DNA of 64,000 nucleotides, taken from assembly GCA_031549195.1 (NCBI GenBank), contig JAVBQF010000020.1:53588-117587 (forward strand). Direction: 5' to 3'. Below, piece by piece: positions 25,970-35,973 of this stretch (position 1 is its first letter; each line of letters begins with the position of its first letter). Below the pieces are notes generated by a model. The model saw only the letters and a list, made by a program, of their open reading frames with translations. It did no database searches and was not told the origin of the DNA. Position numbers and translations under genes: made by a program. The DNA comes from JAVBQF01 sp031549195 (GTDB taxonomy: Bacteria > Bacillota_I > Bacilli_A > RF39 > UBA660).

Positions 25970-28615
25970 TTATCCTCTTTTCAGAAATGATACTAGGAAA
26001 TAAAATGTAGGTATTATAAATAATCCAATATACATTAACATGCAAACTATCAAATATACAAAATAGAATATGCTATTTAATACTTTAAAATTCTTTTTTT
26101 CTATATATTTAATCCATATTAATGCAACGAAAATACCTATTATTGATATTAATATTCCGGCATTTAATCCTTCTGGTTTATATGTAATATCAATTTTATT
26201 TTTACCTTTATCTAATTTTATTCCAACAAAGTTATCATACATTTTTATTATTTCTATGTCTTTATCATTATTTGTAGCCTTGTAACCTTTTAAATATGTT
26301 ATTGGTAAAAATAAAATTTTATCTTCTTCTGAATCTATTTTTATACTTATATCATTACCACTAAAAGTTACTTCTGTTTTTGTGTTTATTTTTATAAAGT
26401 TTTCCAACTTTTCTAAGTCTAATATTCCAATGTTTATATGATCTATTACAGATTTATTTGCAGCGTCACCCAATAGTTGAATTTTCACTGTTATCTCTTC
26501 ATTTTCATATGTACCAAGCTCAATAGTGCCATTATGTTCTGCATAAGGATATCCTTCTACTAATAGTTTATCATTTACATATACAGCAAATTTCTTATAT
26601 ATTTTAAACTTATTAGTATTGTTAAACTCATTAAGCACTTCAAAATACACTTTATTTCTTCCGGTAACATTAATCTTTGCAAAAAGGTATGCATCATTAC
26701 CTTCTCTATAAAGATTTATCTTGCCTTGCACTTCTTCTTTCTTAATGTTATGGAGTTCAAAATCCTCTACTATTGTAAATATATTTCCATTATTAGTAAT
26801 TGATTTATATATCATATTGCTAGCATCAAAACTATTTTTTGCAGATGTTATATCGACATTTTTTGAAGCAAGGTATCCATATGATATATTGCTATTTGCC
26901 TTATAAAAATTAATACCTTTATAATTATCAATAAAGCTATAATATTCATTGTTTATCTTTTTTTCACTAACAATATATTTTTGAGCAAGTAAGATGTCAG
27001 CAAATAAGTTACCACCAGATGATTCTGTATCCATCCAATAAGAATCATATCCAAGCCTTTGCATGGTCTCAAAGTTAGTTTTATCAGTTAATGAAGTAAA
27101 ATTAGTATAGGTGTGATAACCAGATACCATTCCGAAGTTTCTAATAAGAGATTGATCCTCTCTTTTCACATAATAGATATCATCTTTATCCTTAATATTA
27201 TTTAATTCAATCATCTGTTTATATCTATCTTGTAAATCCTTTTGATCAAAATCTATTCCAATATATATGAAACTCATCATAATTATATTAGTCATAGCAA
27301 TTAAAGTAAACATCCAAAAGGCAAACCTACCTCTATTCTTATTAAGATATCCAATGATAAATGCTACAGCAAAAGTAATTAGAAACATTAAAAACACTAT
27401 TATTAAACCTTTTATATCAGAAGTAAAGGTTAATTTATCAATCGATTGTTGAATCTCTGTATAAAAAAGTTTAGTCAATACTAATAGACTTATTGATCCA
27501 ACAACTGTACTTCCTAGGGTTATAAGCATTTTTTTCTTTGTTGTTTTTTCTTCTTTCATATTCTCAAAGTAATATAATGCAATACAAATAAATATAAACG
27601 CTGGTATAAAGCCATATCGCAATGGAAAAAAAACATAACTTCCAAAATGAAACAATTTATTTATTGGTTCGACTATTATAGGCATCATAATAAGTACCAA
27701 TAATGAAATTATAAATATTAGTTTCTTTTTGCTTTTAACTATTGATAATAGCAATAAACAAACTATAGCAATGCTTACTCCACTTAAAAAGAAAAATGTT
27801 ATTTTATCCGAAATAGGGCCTAATTTAGAATTTAAAATCATGTTTAAATCAAACCCGGCTCTTTGTGATGCTCCTATTTGTAGCATGCTAGGTAAAAAGA
27901 TAAATGCACTAATAAGTATACTTATAATAGAAGATATCGCTAAATTAAAGATTGCTTTTTTAATATTAATCTTCTTTTTGTTAATATATAAATATATAAT
28001 TGTACCCACAATTATAAAAAGTAATACTATAAGAGTCAAATAAAAACAAAATATTAATGATAATGATAATATAATTATATACAATTTACTTCCTTCAAGG
28101 TCTAATAATTTCTTTAACCCTACTAATAAAAGAGGAAATAAGCATACTACGTCCATCCATGGGGTAATGATATAAAGTATCAAATTGTAGCCACAAAAAG
28201 CATAAAGAACAGAAAATAATATTTGATAATCATTAGGTACTTTTTTGAAATACTTACTTATAAAATATAAGCAAGTAATACCTGATAACATTATTTTTAG
28301 TGCAATTATTATTGACACTGAATGTGCTACTAACTCTCTTGGGAATAGTAAAGTTATTAGACTAAATGGACTTAATATATAATAGCCTATCACACCAACA
28401 AAGTTTAACCCCCCACCCGAGGTAAAATCTACCAGTAATGATTTACTTCCTCTTACAGCATCATAGAAATGATAATATATAGCTGTAATTTGCTCATGTA
28501 AATCACTCCATATTGCAAAATTACTACCAAACGGAAATATTCCTTTTACAATATATATTAAAGATATTATTGCAAATATTACTACTGCAGTTATTAAATA
28601 TTTTTTATTTTTCAT
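25970..28615 (-). CDS. YfhO family membrane protein (probable glycosyltransferase of GT-C fold)
   Basis: 881 residues, with about 12-14 membrane helices over residues 1-460, an external beta-rich domain (about 480-830) and a final pair of helices. The SDLHEQITAIYYHF motif after the first helix contains the acidic residues typical of GT-C enzymes, and the TSGGGLNFVG segment is characteristic of YfhO. Bacillus YfhO and its relatives add sugars to wall polymers such as lipoteichoic acid. The start at 28615 follows AAGGAATT with 11-base spacing, a weak fit. It is followed closely by the orphan at 25095. Confidence 0.88.
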   Translation of the reverse strand: MKNKKYLITAVVIFAIISLIYIVKGIFPFGSNFAIWSDLHEQITAIYYHFYDAVRGSKSLLVDFTSGGGLNFVGVIGYYILSPFSLITLLFPRELVAHSVSIIIALKIMLSGITCLYFISKYFKKVPNDYQILFSVLYAFCGYNLILYIITPWMDVVCLFPLLLVGLKKLLDLEGSKLYIIILSLSLIFCFYLTLIVLLFIIVGTIIYLYINKKKINIKKAIFNLAISSIISILISAFIFLPSMLQIGASQRAGFDLNMILNSKLGPISDKITFFFLSGVSIAIVCLLLLSIVKSKKKLIFIISLLVLIMMPIIVEPINKLFHFGSYVFFPLRYGFIPAFIFICIALYYFENMKEEKTTKKKMLITLGSTVVGSISLLVLTKLFYTEIQQSIDKLTFTSDIKGLIIVFLMFLITFAVAFIIGYLNKNRGRFAFWMFTLIAMTNIIMMSFIYIGIDFDQKDLQDRYKQMIELNNIKDKDDIYYVKREDQSLIRNFGMVSGYHTYTNFTSLTDKTNFETMQRLGYDSYWMDTESSGGNLFADILLAQKYIVSEKKINNEYYSFIDNYKGINFYKANSNISYGYLASKNVDITSAKNSFDASNMIYKSITNNGNIFTIVEDFELHNIKKEEVQGKINLYREGNDAYLFAKINVTGRNKVYFEVLNEFNNTNKFKIYKKFAVYVNDKLLVEGYPYAEHNGTIELGTYENEEITVKIQLLGDAANKSVIDHINIGILDLEKLENFIKINTKTEVTFSGNDISIKIDSEEDKILFLPITYLKGYKATNNDKDIEIIKMYDNFVGIKLDKGKNKIDITYKPEGLNAGILISIIGIFVALIWIKYIEKKNFKVLNSIFYFVYLIVCMLMYIGLFIIPTFYFLVSFLKRG

Positions 28616-28816
28616 CTGTATACCAATTCCTTCATTTGTGAGTAATTATATTTTATCACAACTATTGAATATGCGCTATAAATAGCATGTCTTTGCACTC
28701 AAAACTTATATCATTATATAAATATTTGATAACATCTGTTCTTATTTGAATAGGTTTCTATAAATTTTACTATCTACTGTGCTGATTTTGAAATACGAGT
28801 ATAGTTTTTTAGAAAG

Positions 28817-28848
28817 AAAATAACAAGCATTTCTGCTTGTTATATTTG
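28817..28848 (-). terminator. Terminator of the ABC exporter
   Basis: AACAAGC and GCTTGTT pair around ATTTCT; the reverse strand continues with ATTTTCTTTC. A weaker T run than the other terminators listed. Confidence 0.55.
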
Positions 28849-28855
28849 TTATATA

Positions 28856-31432
28856 CTATTCTGTTCTTAATGCCTCTACAGGATCTTTTTTAGCTGCTAT
28901 CTTTGACGGAATTAATCCTGCAATAACAGTTAATACTACACTTATAATAACAAGAGTAATTCCACCTGCTATTGGAAGTGTTGAAAGTTTAGATATTCCT
29001 GTAACATTTTTAATAATCATATTTGCTGGAACATTTAATATTAATGTAATAACGATTCCAAGTAATCCAGATGCTAATCCTTCAATTATTGTTTCTGCAT
29101 TAAATACTCTTGAAATATCTTTCTTACTTGCACCAATCGCTCTTAAAATACCAATTTCTTTTGTTCTTTCAAGCACTGATATATAAGTAATAATTCCTAT
29201 CATTATACTTGATACAACAAGTGATATTGCAACGAAGGCAATAAGTACATATGTTATGGCATTAATAATAGTAGACACTGATGACATCATAAGACCAATA
29301 AGATCACTATAATTAATTACTAACTCTTCTTGACCAGCATCAGTCTTTATTTTATTATAATTTGCTATTATATCTTGAATTGCTTCTTTTGACTCAAAAT
29401 CTTTAGGATAAATATTAATTGTATCTGGGTTTTCTAAATCAATAACTCCTATTTTTAATAAATTATCTTCATACGTAGTACTCATATTTGCTGTATATGC
29501 TGCTATTATTGCTGATAATTCTTCTTGAGAAAGACTCATTAAATATGCTTGTTCCTGTGCACTTAAAGAACTAATATCAAACTTTCCGCCTTCTGTGGTA
29601 AATTCTCTACCAGTAAATACATTGATTTTTTCGTTTGCTGTTTGCTCTTTTGCAATTGTTGATTCATTAATTTCTTTAATTACATACCTTGTTAAATCAC
29701 TTGTATATCCAATTCCACCACTATTATTCATTATTTTGGCATCCTCGTTTGGTTTAACAATACCGACAATTTTAATGTTTGGAGCTTTTTCAATTACTTT
29801 CTTCATGTACTCTTCATCATCATTTTTATCAATCCATATTCCATTTGATTTCTCATAGTAATCTGAGTTTAGTACTAGTTTAAATGTTAAGTTTAACATT
29901 TCATCATAACTATAGCTTGTCGGTGTAAATTCAAATTGTTTACCTGCCATAATGTCTTTCATTAATGTTGATAATTCACTCTGATCTTTTAGACCTAACG
30001 CATATAATGCAAAGTCACTTATTTCATTGTTGTCATTAATCATAAGGACTACTTCATTGTATGCACTTGGCCAACTACCAGCAAGCACATCATATTGTGA
30101 CTTCAATAGGTCTTTATTATCCAGTAATTCTTGGAATACATCAACCTTCATTCCCATGCCCATCATTGAGTTTGAAGAAGATTCCATACTGTTTGCTACT
30201 CCTACTGTTTCAAATACAGTATTTGGATTTACTTTTACAACACCATCTGATGTATCAGATTTATAAATTTGCAAATTTAAATTATAAGAATATTGTATAG
30301 CATTGCTATTATTGATCATTTTGTTTGATTTATCATCAATATACTTTTTAAATTCCTCTAAATTATTTGTTTGAATTTGAGATGCCATATTGTTAATCAT
30401 TTCACCCATTATATCATTTGAGTAAATCTTCTTATCATTTTCATGGTCTTGTTTATGCTTTGTATTTTCCATTAACGATGATAACATTGCTGTCGCATCT
30501 ACTGTACTTTTTTCTATTGTTATTGGATAAGAGGATAAAGTATCTTCTTCTACCCTTTTAATATATGATTGCATTCCACTTGAAAGAGAAAGTATTAATG
30601 CAATACCAATAATACCAATACTTCCTGCAAAAGCAGTTAGTATAGTCCTTGTTTTCTTTGTAAGCAAATTATTTAAACTAAGGGATAATGCAGTAAAGAA
30701 AGACATACTTGTTTTGCTATGTTTTTTAGCATCTTTTCCTTCTTTTTCTGCCTTAGTAACTGGGTTTGTGTCATCAACAATACGGCCATCCTTTAGCTTA
30801 ATAATTCTTGTTGAATATTCTTCTGCTAATTCAGCATTATGAGTAACCATAATTACTAATTTTTCTTTTGCTATTTCTTTTAAAAGAGCCATAATCTGAA
30901 CACTAGTCTCAGAATCAAGTGCACCTGTTGGTTCATCTGCTAGTAAAATATCTGGATCATTAATTAGCGCTCTTGCAATTGCTATTCTCTGCATTTGTCC
31001 ACCAGACATTTGGGTTGGTCTTTTGTTTATATGTTCTTCTAAGCCAACTTTTTTAAGTACTTCTTTTGCTCTTTTTCTTCTTTCTTCTTTTGATACTCCA
31101 GACAGAGTTAAAGCAAGCTCAACATTTGATAATGCTGTTTGATGCGGAATTAGATTGTAACTTTGAAATACAAATCCAATCGAATGATTTCTATAACTAT
31201 CCCAATCTCTATCCTTATATTTTTTTGTTGATGTCCCGTTTATGATTAAGTCTCCATCTGTGTATTGATCTAATCCACCAATAATATTTAAAAGTGTTGT
31301 TTTACCACTACCGGATGGTCCTAAAATTGATGCAAATTCATTTTCACGGAACTTGATACTTACATTGTCCAAAGCATTTTGCTTAAAGTCTTCGACACAA
31401 TATATTTTACTTATATTTTTTATCTCTAACAT
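28856..31432 (-). CDS. MacB-like ABC transporter, fused ATPase and permease
   Basis: 858 residues. The N-terminal ATPase (about 1-230) carries GPSGSGKTTLLNIIGG (Walker A), MSGGQMQRIAIARAL (signature) and ILLADEPTGALD (Walker B). A FtsX/MacB-type permease follows, with one helix near residue 265, a large external domain (about 300-700, periplasmic-core type) and three C-terminal helices with ERTKEIGILRAIGASKKDI. Such proteins export peptides or lipoproteins, or act as mechanotransmitters. Fusion in one chain is common in gut Firmicutes. No operon partner or two-component system is nearby. Substrate unknown. Confidence 0.93.
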   Translation of the reverse strand: MLEIKNISKIYCVEDFKQNALDNVSIKFRENEFASILGPSGSGKTTLLNIIGGLDQYTDGDLIINGTSTKKYKDRDWDSYRNHSIGFVFQSYNLIPHQTALSNVELALTLSGVSKEERRKRAKEVLKKVGLEEHINKRPTQMSGGQMQRIAIARALINDPDILLADEPTGALDSETSVQIMALLKEIAKEKLVIMVTHNAELAEEYSTRIIKLKDGRIVDDTNPVTKAEKEGKDAKKHSKTSMSFFTALSLSLNNLLTKKTRTILTAFAGSIGIIGIALILSLSSGMQSYIKRVEEDTLSSYPITIEKSTVDATAMLSSLMENTKHKQDHENDKKIYSNDIMGEMINNMASQIQTNNLEEFKKYIDDKSNKMINNSNAIQYSYNLNLQIYKSDTSDGVVKVNPNTVFETVGVANSMESSSNSMMGMGMKVDVFQELLDNKDLLKSQYDVLAGSWPSAYNEVVLMINDNNEISDFALYALGLKDQSELSTLMKDIMAGKQFEFTPTSYSYDEMLNLTFKLVLNSDYYEKSNGIWIDKNDDEEYMKKVIEKAPNIKIVGIVKPNEDAKIMNNSGGIGYTSDLTRYVIKEINESTIAKEQTANEKINVFTGREFTTEGGKFDISSLSAQEQAYLMSLSQEELSAIIAAYTANMSTTYEDNLLKIGVIDLENPDTINIYPKDFESKEAIQDIIANYNKIKTDAGQEELVINYSDLIGLMMSSVSTIINAITYVLIAFVAISLVVSSIMIGIITYISVLERTKEIGILRAIGASKKDISRVFNAETIIEGLASGLLGIVITLILNVPANMIIKNVTGISKLSTLPIAGGITLVIISVVLTVIAGLIPSKIAAKKDPVEALRTE

Positions 31433-31578
31433 CTTTGTATATCCTTTCCTAAGAGGTTTTATTAAATGTAAAATATTTCCAATTTTACTTCTAATTAATT
31501 ATATATCGTTAGGTTTAATAAAGCAAATAAAAAGTAACGCAGAAATATGTAAAAATATGGGGAGTATAAAGAAAAAGA

Positions 31579-31854
31579 TTAACCTTCGATGTTATCCTTA
31601 CTTAAATATCTTTCCATTGCTGGTAATCCATATCTTTTATTATAATAGTCATTAAATTCAGTTAAATGCGCAAGTGCTATTTTTGCAGTAATTTCTAAAT
31701 CATCATTTGTTACATTTGTATTTGGATTAATTTTTCCGTGTTCAAGTTCTATGTTAAGTCCCCTTAAAAAATCTTCTAATGAAAATTTTTCAAAATATAT
31801 TCCTAATTTATTAGCAATATACAAAGCATCCTCTTTTGTAAATTCCCTTCTCAA
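31579..31854 (-). CDS. DUF5661 family small protein
   Basis: About 91 residues, helical and acidic. LEITAKIALAHLTEFNDYYNKR near the C-terminus is the conserved part of DUF5661 proteins, which are of unknown function. TTG at 31854 is preferred because AGGTGA lies 5 bases before it; GTG at 31863 sits inside that ribosome site. No operon partner: the signal-peptide protein lies upstream, separated by about 40 bases. Confidence 0.65.
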   Translation of the reverse strand: MRREFTKEDALYIANKLGIYFEKFSLEDFLRGLNIELEHGKINPNTNVTNDDLEITAKIALAHLTEFNDYYNKRYGLPAMERYLSKDNIEG

Positions 31855-31892
31855 TATAATCACCTATATAATTATATTTTATAATATTAATA

Positions 31893-32198
31893 TTATTCTG
31901 TTTCAACTTTATCATCAGTTGCTTTATATTTAAATATTCTTTTCATAATATCTTGTCCTAATATAATAATAACAACAGCACCAATAATATAGAAATGTAT
32001 ATTTTTATTAATGCCTTTTTTTTCTTCAATTTCAGTTGTATTTGATTGGTTATCTTTTAAGTTTTTATTTGGTATTTCAATTACATCAATACTGTCATAT
32101 ATAATATTGTTACTTTCTTCAACACTTAAAGTCACAGCCTTTACCTCTAGTGATAATATTAAAAATAAAACTATTAGCGCTATTAAAGTTTTTTTCAT
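31893..32198 (-). CDS. Small membrane protein with signal peptide and C-terminal helix
   Basis: 101 residues. An N-terminal signal peptide (LIALIVLFLILSLEVKA), a short polar external part (VEESNNIIYDSIDVIE) and one helix near residues 70-88 followed by a basic and acidic tail. The layout is type I membrane protein. The start overlaps the stop of the Cse60 gene by ATGA, so the two are translated together. No family is recognised. Confidence 0.65.
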   Translation of the reverse strand: MKKTLIALIVLFLILSLEVKAVTLSVEESNNIIYDSIDVIEIPNKNLKDNQSNTTEIEEKKGINKNIHFYIIGAVVIIILGQDIMKRIFKYKATDDKVETE

Positions 32199-32386
32199 CG
32201 AATATCCTCTTTATCTAACTTGTAAAGTATCATAGCAGAAAAACAGTATATTTGTTCTTCTCCAAACATCGAAATAGAGACTTGATACTTTATATCAACA
32301 ACATTATCTCCAATTTCACTTAAAAAGCTGTTTACACTACTTTCTAAATCTTTTTCATGCATCTCATCAAATACTTTTACTTTCAT
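32195..32386 (-). CDS. Sporulation protein Cse60 family
   Basis: 63 residues, MKVKVFDEMHEKDLESSVN, then VVDIKYQVSIS and IYCFSAMILYK. These match the Cse60 family, a small protein first found as sigma-E-controlled in Bacillus, of unknown mechanism. The full-length family is about 60 residues. A good AGGTGATAC-like site precedes ATG 32386. The neighbouring coupled membrane protein at 31893 may be a partner. Members also occur in non-sporulating bacteria, so this is only weak evidence for spores. Confidence 0.8.
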   Translation of the reverse strand: MKVKVFDEMHEKDLESSVNSFLSEIGDNVVDIKYQVSISMFGEEQIYCFSAMILYKLDKEDIR

Positions 32387-32420
32387 AGTATCACCAATAT
32401 CATTATAAATTTAATAAACA

Positions 32421-32456
32421 AAAAAAAATGTCGTAAATTATTGGTTTAATCGACAT
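32421..32456 (-). terminator. Terminator of the gene at 32438
   Basis: ATGTCG (32428-32433) pairs with CGACAT (32451-32456), followed on the reverse strand by seven or more T residues; it overlaps the end of the coding frame. Confidence 0.6.
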
Positions 32457-33064
32457 CTTTTAGCATATCCTCTTTCTCTACGCGGAGATGGTGTACAGAC
32501 AAATAAGTTTTGATCGATATCTTCTCTTGCAGCTATACCAATCAACTCATCACCCTGGTGATTTGCCCTTAAACTACCTCTTCCATTTTCTGAAAAATAA
32601 CTATTACAAATAACAGAAATCCCTGATTTTAGTAATTTTAATCCTGTTTGTGTACTATCAGTAATCACATAACCAGAGTCAATGTGTGCACTTAAAGCCT
32701 CATCAACGGCTATATCTATTTTTTCTGTTTCTAAAACACTTTTTAAAACTTCAAAGATTGGTTTCTCATCTAATGCTATTGTTAATTTGGGATATTTCAT
32801 TTTTAGCTCTTTAATTATCAATTCCAACTTTGGTTGAACTACTGAAAAATTTACTTCCTCCCATGGAAGTTGCTCAATTTTTAGCAATGCGAGCTTTTCA
32901 GTTGGGGAAAATCCTCCAATCCACTTCAAATCAGGTGTAGACATTATTTGCTGGTCTCCTAATATAATTTTAGGCAACTGTATACCATCTGCGGGGGTCA
33001 TGTTTATGGAATAATTTTGTGAATGAAATCTCCCGGTATAACGCAGATTCCTAATTATATTCAT
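32438..33064 (-). CDS. Hypothetical protein (208 aa), orphan
   Basis: Not recognised; soluble, without signal peptide. ATG 33064 fits the GAGGTGATATTC site better than the frame opening at 33073. The first part, NIIRNLRYTGRFHSQNYSIN, then LPKIILGDQQ, and the C-terminal half with VDEALSAHIDSGYVITDS and ENGRGSLRAN show no motif I can place. Composition is balanced, unlike the Lys-rich neighbours. It stands alone between leuS and cse60 and ends at its own terminator. Confidence 0.7.
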   Translation of the reverse strand: MNIIRNLRYTGRFHSQNYSINMTPADGIQLPKIILGDQQIMSTPDLKWIGGFSPTEKLALLKIEQLPWEEVNFSVVQPKLELIIKELKMKYPKLTIALDEKPIFEVLKSVLETEKIDIAVDEALSAHIDSGYVITDSTQTGLKLLKSGISVICNSYFSENGRGSLRANHQGDELIGIAAREDIDQNLFVCTPSPRRERGYAKRCRLNQ

Positions 33065-33123
33065 GAATATCACCTCATATGCCTACTATAATAAACTCTC
33101 AGCACCAAAAAAGCAACTATTTA

Positions 33124-35973
33124 TTAGTTGCTTTTAGTAACAATATTAACAATTTTACCTTGTATTACTATTATTTTTACTATTTCATAGTTATCAGTAT
33201 GTTTCTTAACATTCTCTTCATTCAAAGCTTTTTCTTTTACTGCTTCTTCACTATCGTTTATTGAAACATTAATAGTAGCTCTAACTTTACCATTTACTTG
33301 AACTGCTATTTCTTTTTCCTCATCCACTATTTTTGACTCATCATATATTGGCCATGTGCTTTCACATATTAAATTACCCAAATTAAACTCTGCGTTTAAT
33401 TCTTCAGTGATGTGTGGGGCGAATGGGTTTAGTAATAATAATATTGTTCTATATTCTTTCTTAGATATAGTTTTTTCTTTTTCCATATCATTTAGCAAAA
33501 TCATTAATGCCGAAATAGCCGTATTAAACTTCATATCATCAATATCTTCTGTGACTTTTTTTATAGTTTTGTTCATTTGCTTTTCCAAGTTTGCTGAATA
33601 TTTTTCTTTATCATTTAATTTATCTTTTAAACGTATAACTCTATCAATAAATCTTTTGCATCCATTTAATCCTTGTGTACTCCAAGACACTTCTTTTTCA
33701 TAGTCACCTATAAACATTTCATAGCATCTTAATGCATCAGCTCCATAAACACTAACCATATCATCAGGATTAATAACATTTCCTAATGATTTACTCATTT
33801 TAACACCATTTTCTCCTAAGATCATACCATGAGATACTCTTACTTTAAATGGTTCTTTATTAGGTACTAATCCAATATTATATAAGAATTGATTCCAGAA
33901 TCTTGCATATAACAGGTGGCGGGTTGCGTGTTCCATACCACCATTATACCAATCAAGTTTTCCCCAATAAGCTAGGGATTCTTTTGACACAAATACCTTA
34001 TCATTTTTAGGATCCATATATCTTAGCCAATACCAAGAAGATCCTGCCCAGTTAGGCATAGTATCTGTTTCTCGGTGTCCCACTTTCCCACATTTAGGAC
34101 ATGGAGTATTTACCCAATCTGTTATTGTTGCAAGTGGACTTTCACCATCATCAGTTGGTTCATAATTAACAACATCTGGAAGCATTACTGGCAATTCATC
34201 ATAAGGTACTGCTACCCAACCACAATCATCACAATGCACTAAAGGAATAGGTTCTCCCCAGAATCTTTGGCGTGAGAAAATCCAATCTTGAAGTTTATAG
34301 TTTACTTTTTCTTTTCCAACACCTAATTCATTAAGATGATTGATCATCTTCTTAATGGAATCTTTTTTATTATTCATTCCATTTAGTATTCCAGAATTTA
34401 TCATAATGCCATCACTAGTCCAAGGAGTCTCATTTATATACCAATCTCTTATTTCTTCACTTGGCTTATTTACAAATTTAACAAGAAGATTACTATCAAT
34501 CCAAACTGGTTCCGCTAATTGCTCTTCTTCTTTTTTTATCTCTTCTTTTACATCAGAGTTTAATTTAGCAACAACCGTATATCCTACGGTTTCTCTATTT
34601 ACCTTTTTATGCTCTGCAAAGTATTTTGATATATAGACGAAATCATTTTCTTTCTCAATTGAAATATCAGTATATCCTGTTTCTTCTTTTATTTCTCTTA
34701 ATGCTGCATGAATTAAATCTTCATCCTTTTCGATGCCCCCATTAATTAATGTACACCAATCTTGGACATGCCATTTTAAATATAGGCACTTATCCTCTTC
34801 CCAATGTTTTAAGATGACACTTACATTAACCCTTGTTGTATTCTCATAACCTTCTCTTGGTGGATTTGCTGTATCATTATAAAATGGTGCGATTACTTGT
34901 GTAATCGGTATGCTAAACTTCTTAGCAAAAGCATAGTCTCTTTCATCATGGGCTGGAACTGCCATTATTGCACCTGTTCCATAATTCATCATTACATAAT
35001 CAGACACGTATATTGGAATTTGTTCTTTTGATACTGGATTAATGGCTGTTAATCCTTCAATCTTTACTCCTGTCTTATCTTTATTTACTTGTGTTCTTTC
35101 AAATTCTGTTTTCTTATTTGCGTTTTGTCTATAATCTTCTATTTCCTTGTAGTTTGAAATGGTTGACTTATTTCTTTCAATTATTGGATGTTCCGGTGCG
35201 ACTACCATAAAAGTAACACCATACAAGGTATCTGGCCTTGTTGTATATACAGTTAGTATTTCTTCTACTTCATTTATTTTGAAATCAACTTCTGCTCCTG
35301 TAGATTTACCAATCCAGTTTACTTGCGCTGTCTTAATTCTATCCTGAAAAGCTGTTTCATCTAGACCTGTAATTAAGTCCTCAGCATAGTCACTCATTCT
35401 AAGCATCCATTGTTCTTTCTCTTTCTGTTCAACTACACTTCCACATCTCTCACATACTCCGCCAGATGAATCTTCATTTGACAGACCAGTCTTACACTGT
35501 GGACACCAATTAATATTTTTTTTATCTTTATAAGCCATATTATGTTCAAAAAATTTTAAAAATTGCCACTGTGTCCACTTATAATATTCTGGATCAGTTG
35601 TTGAAAACTCTCTTGACCAATCAAATGAGAATCCTAACTCTTTTAACTGCCCTTTGAAAGTCTTAATATTTTCTGCTACAGCTTGCTTAGGATGTATTTT
35701 GTTTTTTACGGCATATTGTTCTGCTGGCGCTCCAAATGCATCCCATCCCATTGGAAACAATACATTATACCCTTGCATTCTTTTCTTTCTAGCCATAGCA
35801 TCAAGTGCTGTATAGCTTCTTACGTGACCAACATGTAATCCTGATCCAGATGGATATGGAAATTCTATTAAATAATAAAATTTCTCTTTATCACTTTTAT
35901 TTGATGCAACAAAACTTTTTCTTTCATCCCAATATTGTTGCCATTTACTTTCTATTTCTTTTAGGCTTTTCAT
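33124..35973 (-). CDS. leuS: Leucyl-tRNA synthetase with an inserted Nudix domain
   Basis: 949 residues, about 140 longer than usual. HIGH motif HVGH in YPSGSGLHVGHVRSY, zinc-type Cys in NWCPQCKTGL and VCERCG, the editing-domain TTRPDTLYG and VPAHDERDYAFA, then KMSKS (KMSKSLGNVI) and a C-terminal anticodon domain. The extra length is a Nudix hydrolase domain at residues about 374-512, inside the CP1 editing domain, between the AHDERDY strand and the DGIMINSG segment. ATG 35973 follows the frame of the membrane protein at 35945, which overlaps it. The operon is controlled by a Leu-specific T-box at 36400-36600. Confidence 0.96.
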   Translation of the reverse strand: MKSLKEIESKWQQYWDERKSFVASNKSDKEKFYYLIEFPYPSGSGLHVGHVRSYTALDAMARKKRMQGYNVLFPMGWDAFGAPAEQYAVKNKIHPKQAVAENIKTFKGQLKELGFSFDWSREFSTTDPEYYKWTQWQFLKFFEHNMAYKDKKNINWCPQCKTGLSNEDSSGGVCERCGSVVEQKEKEQWMLRMSDYAEDLITGLDETAFQDRIKTAQVNWIGKSTGAEVDFKINEVEEILTVYTTRPDTLYGVTFMVVAPEHPIIERNKSTISNYKEIEDYRQNANKKTEFERTQVNKDKTGVKIEGLTAINPVSKEQIPIYVSDYVMMNYGTGAIMAVPAHDERDYAFAKKFSIPITQVIAPFYNDTANPPREGYENTTRVNVSVILKHWEEDKCLYLKWHVQDWCTLINGGIEKDEDLIHAALREIKEETGYTDISIEKENDFVYISKYFAEHKKVNRETVGYTVVAKLNSDVKEEIKKEEEQLAEPVWIDSNLLVKFVNKPSEEIRDWYINETPWTSDGIMINSGILNGMNNKKDSIKKMINHLNELGVGKEKVNYKLQDWIFSRQRFWGEPIPLVHCDDCGWVAVPYDELPVMLPDVVNYEPTDDGESPLATITDWVNTPCPKCGKVGHRETDTMPNWAGSSWYWLRYMDPKNDKVFVSKESLAYWGKLDWYNGGMEHATRHLLYARFWNQFLYNIGLVPNKEPFKVRVSHGMILGENGVKMSKSLGNVINPDDMVSVYGADALRCYEMFIGDYEKEVSWSTQGLNGCKRFIDRVIRLKDKLNDKEKYSANLEKQMNKTIKKVTEDIDDMKFNTAISALMILLNDMEKEKTISKKEYRTILLLLNPFAPHITEELNAEFNLGNLICESTWPIYDESKIVDEEKEIAVQVNGKVRATINVSINDSEEAVKEKALNEENVKKHTDNYEIVKIIVIQGKIVNIVTKSN
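34438..34854 (-). other. Nudix hydrolase domain inserted in the LeuRS editing region
   Basis: Codons 412-434 of leuS encode a perfect Nudix box: G-x5-E-x7-REIKEETGY (Gly412, Glu418, Arg426-Glu427, Glu430-Glu431). The preceding strands (VSVILKHW, LYLKWHVQDW) and the following PVWID and LLVKF are the normal Nudix fold surround. Nudix domains hydrolyse nucleoside-diphosphate-linked compounds. It is in frame with no stop, and the flanking LeuRS segments are intact. Confidence 0.85.
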
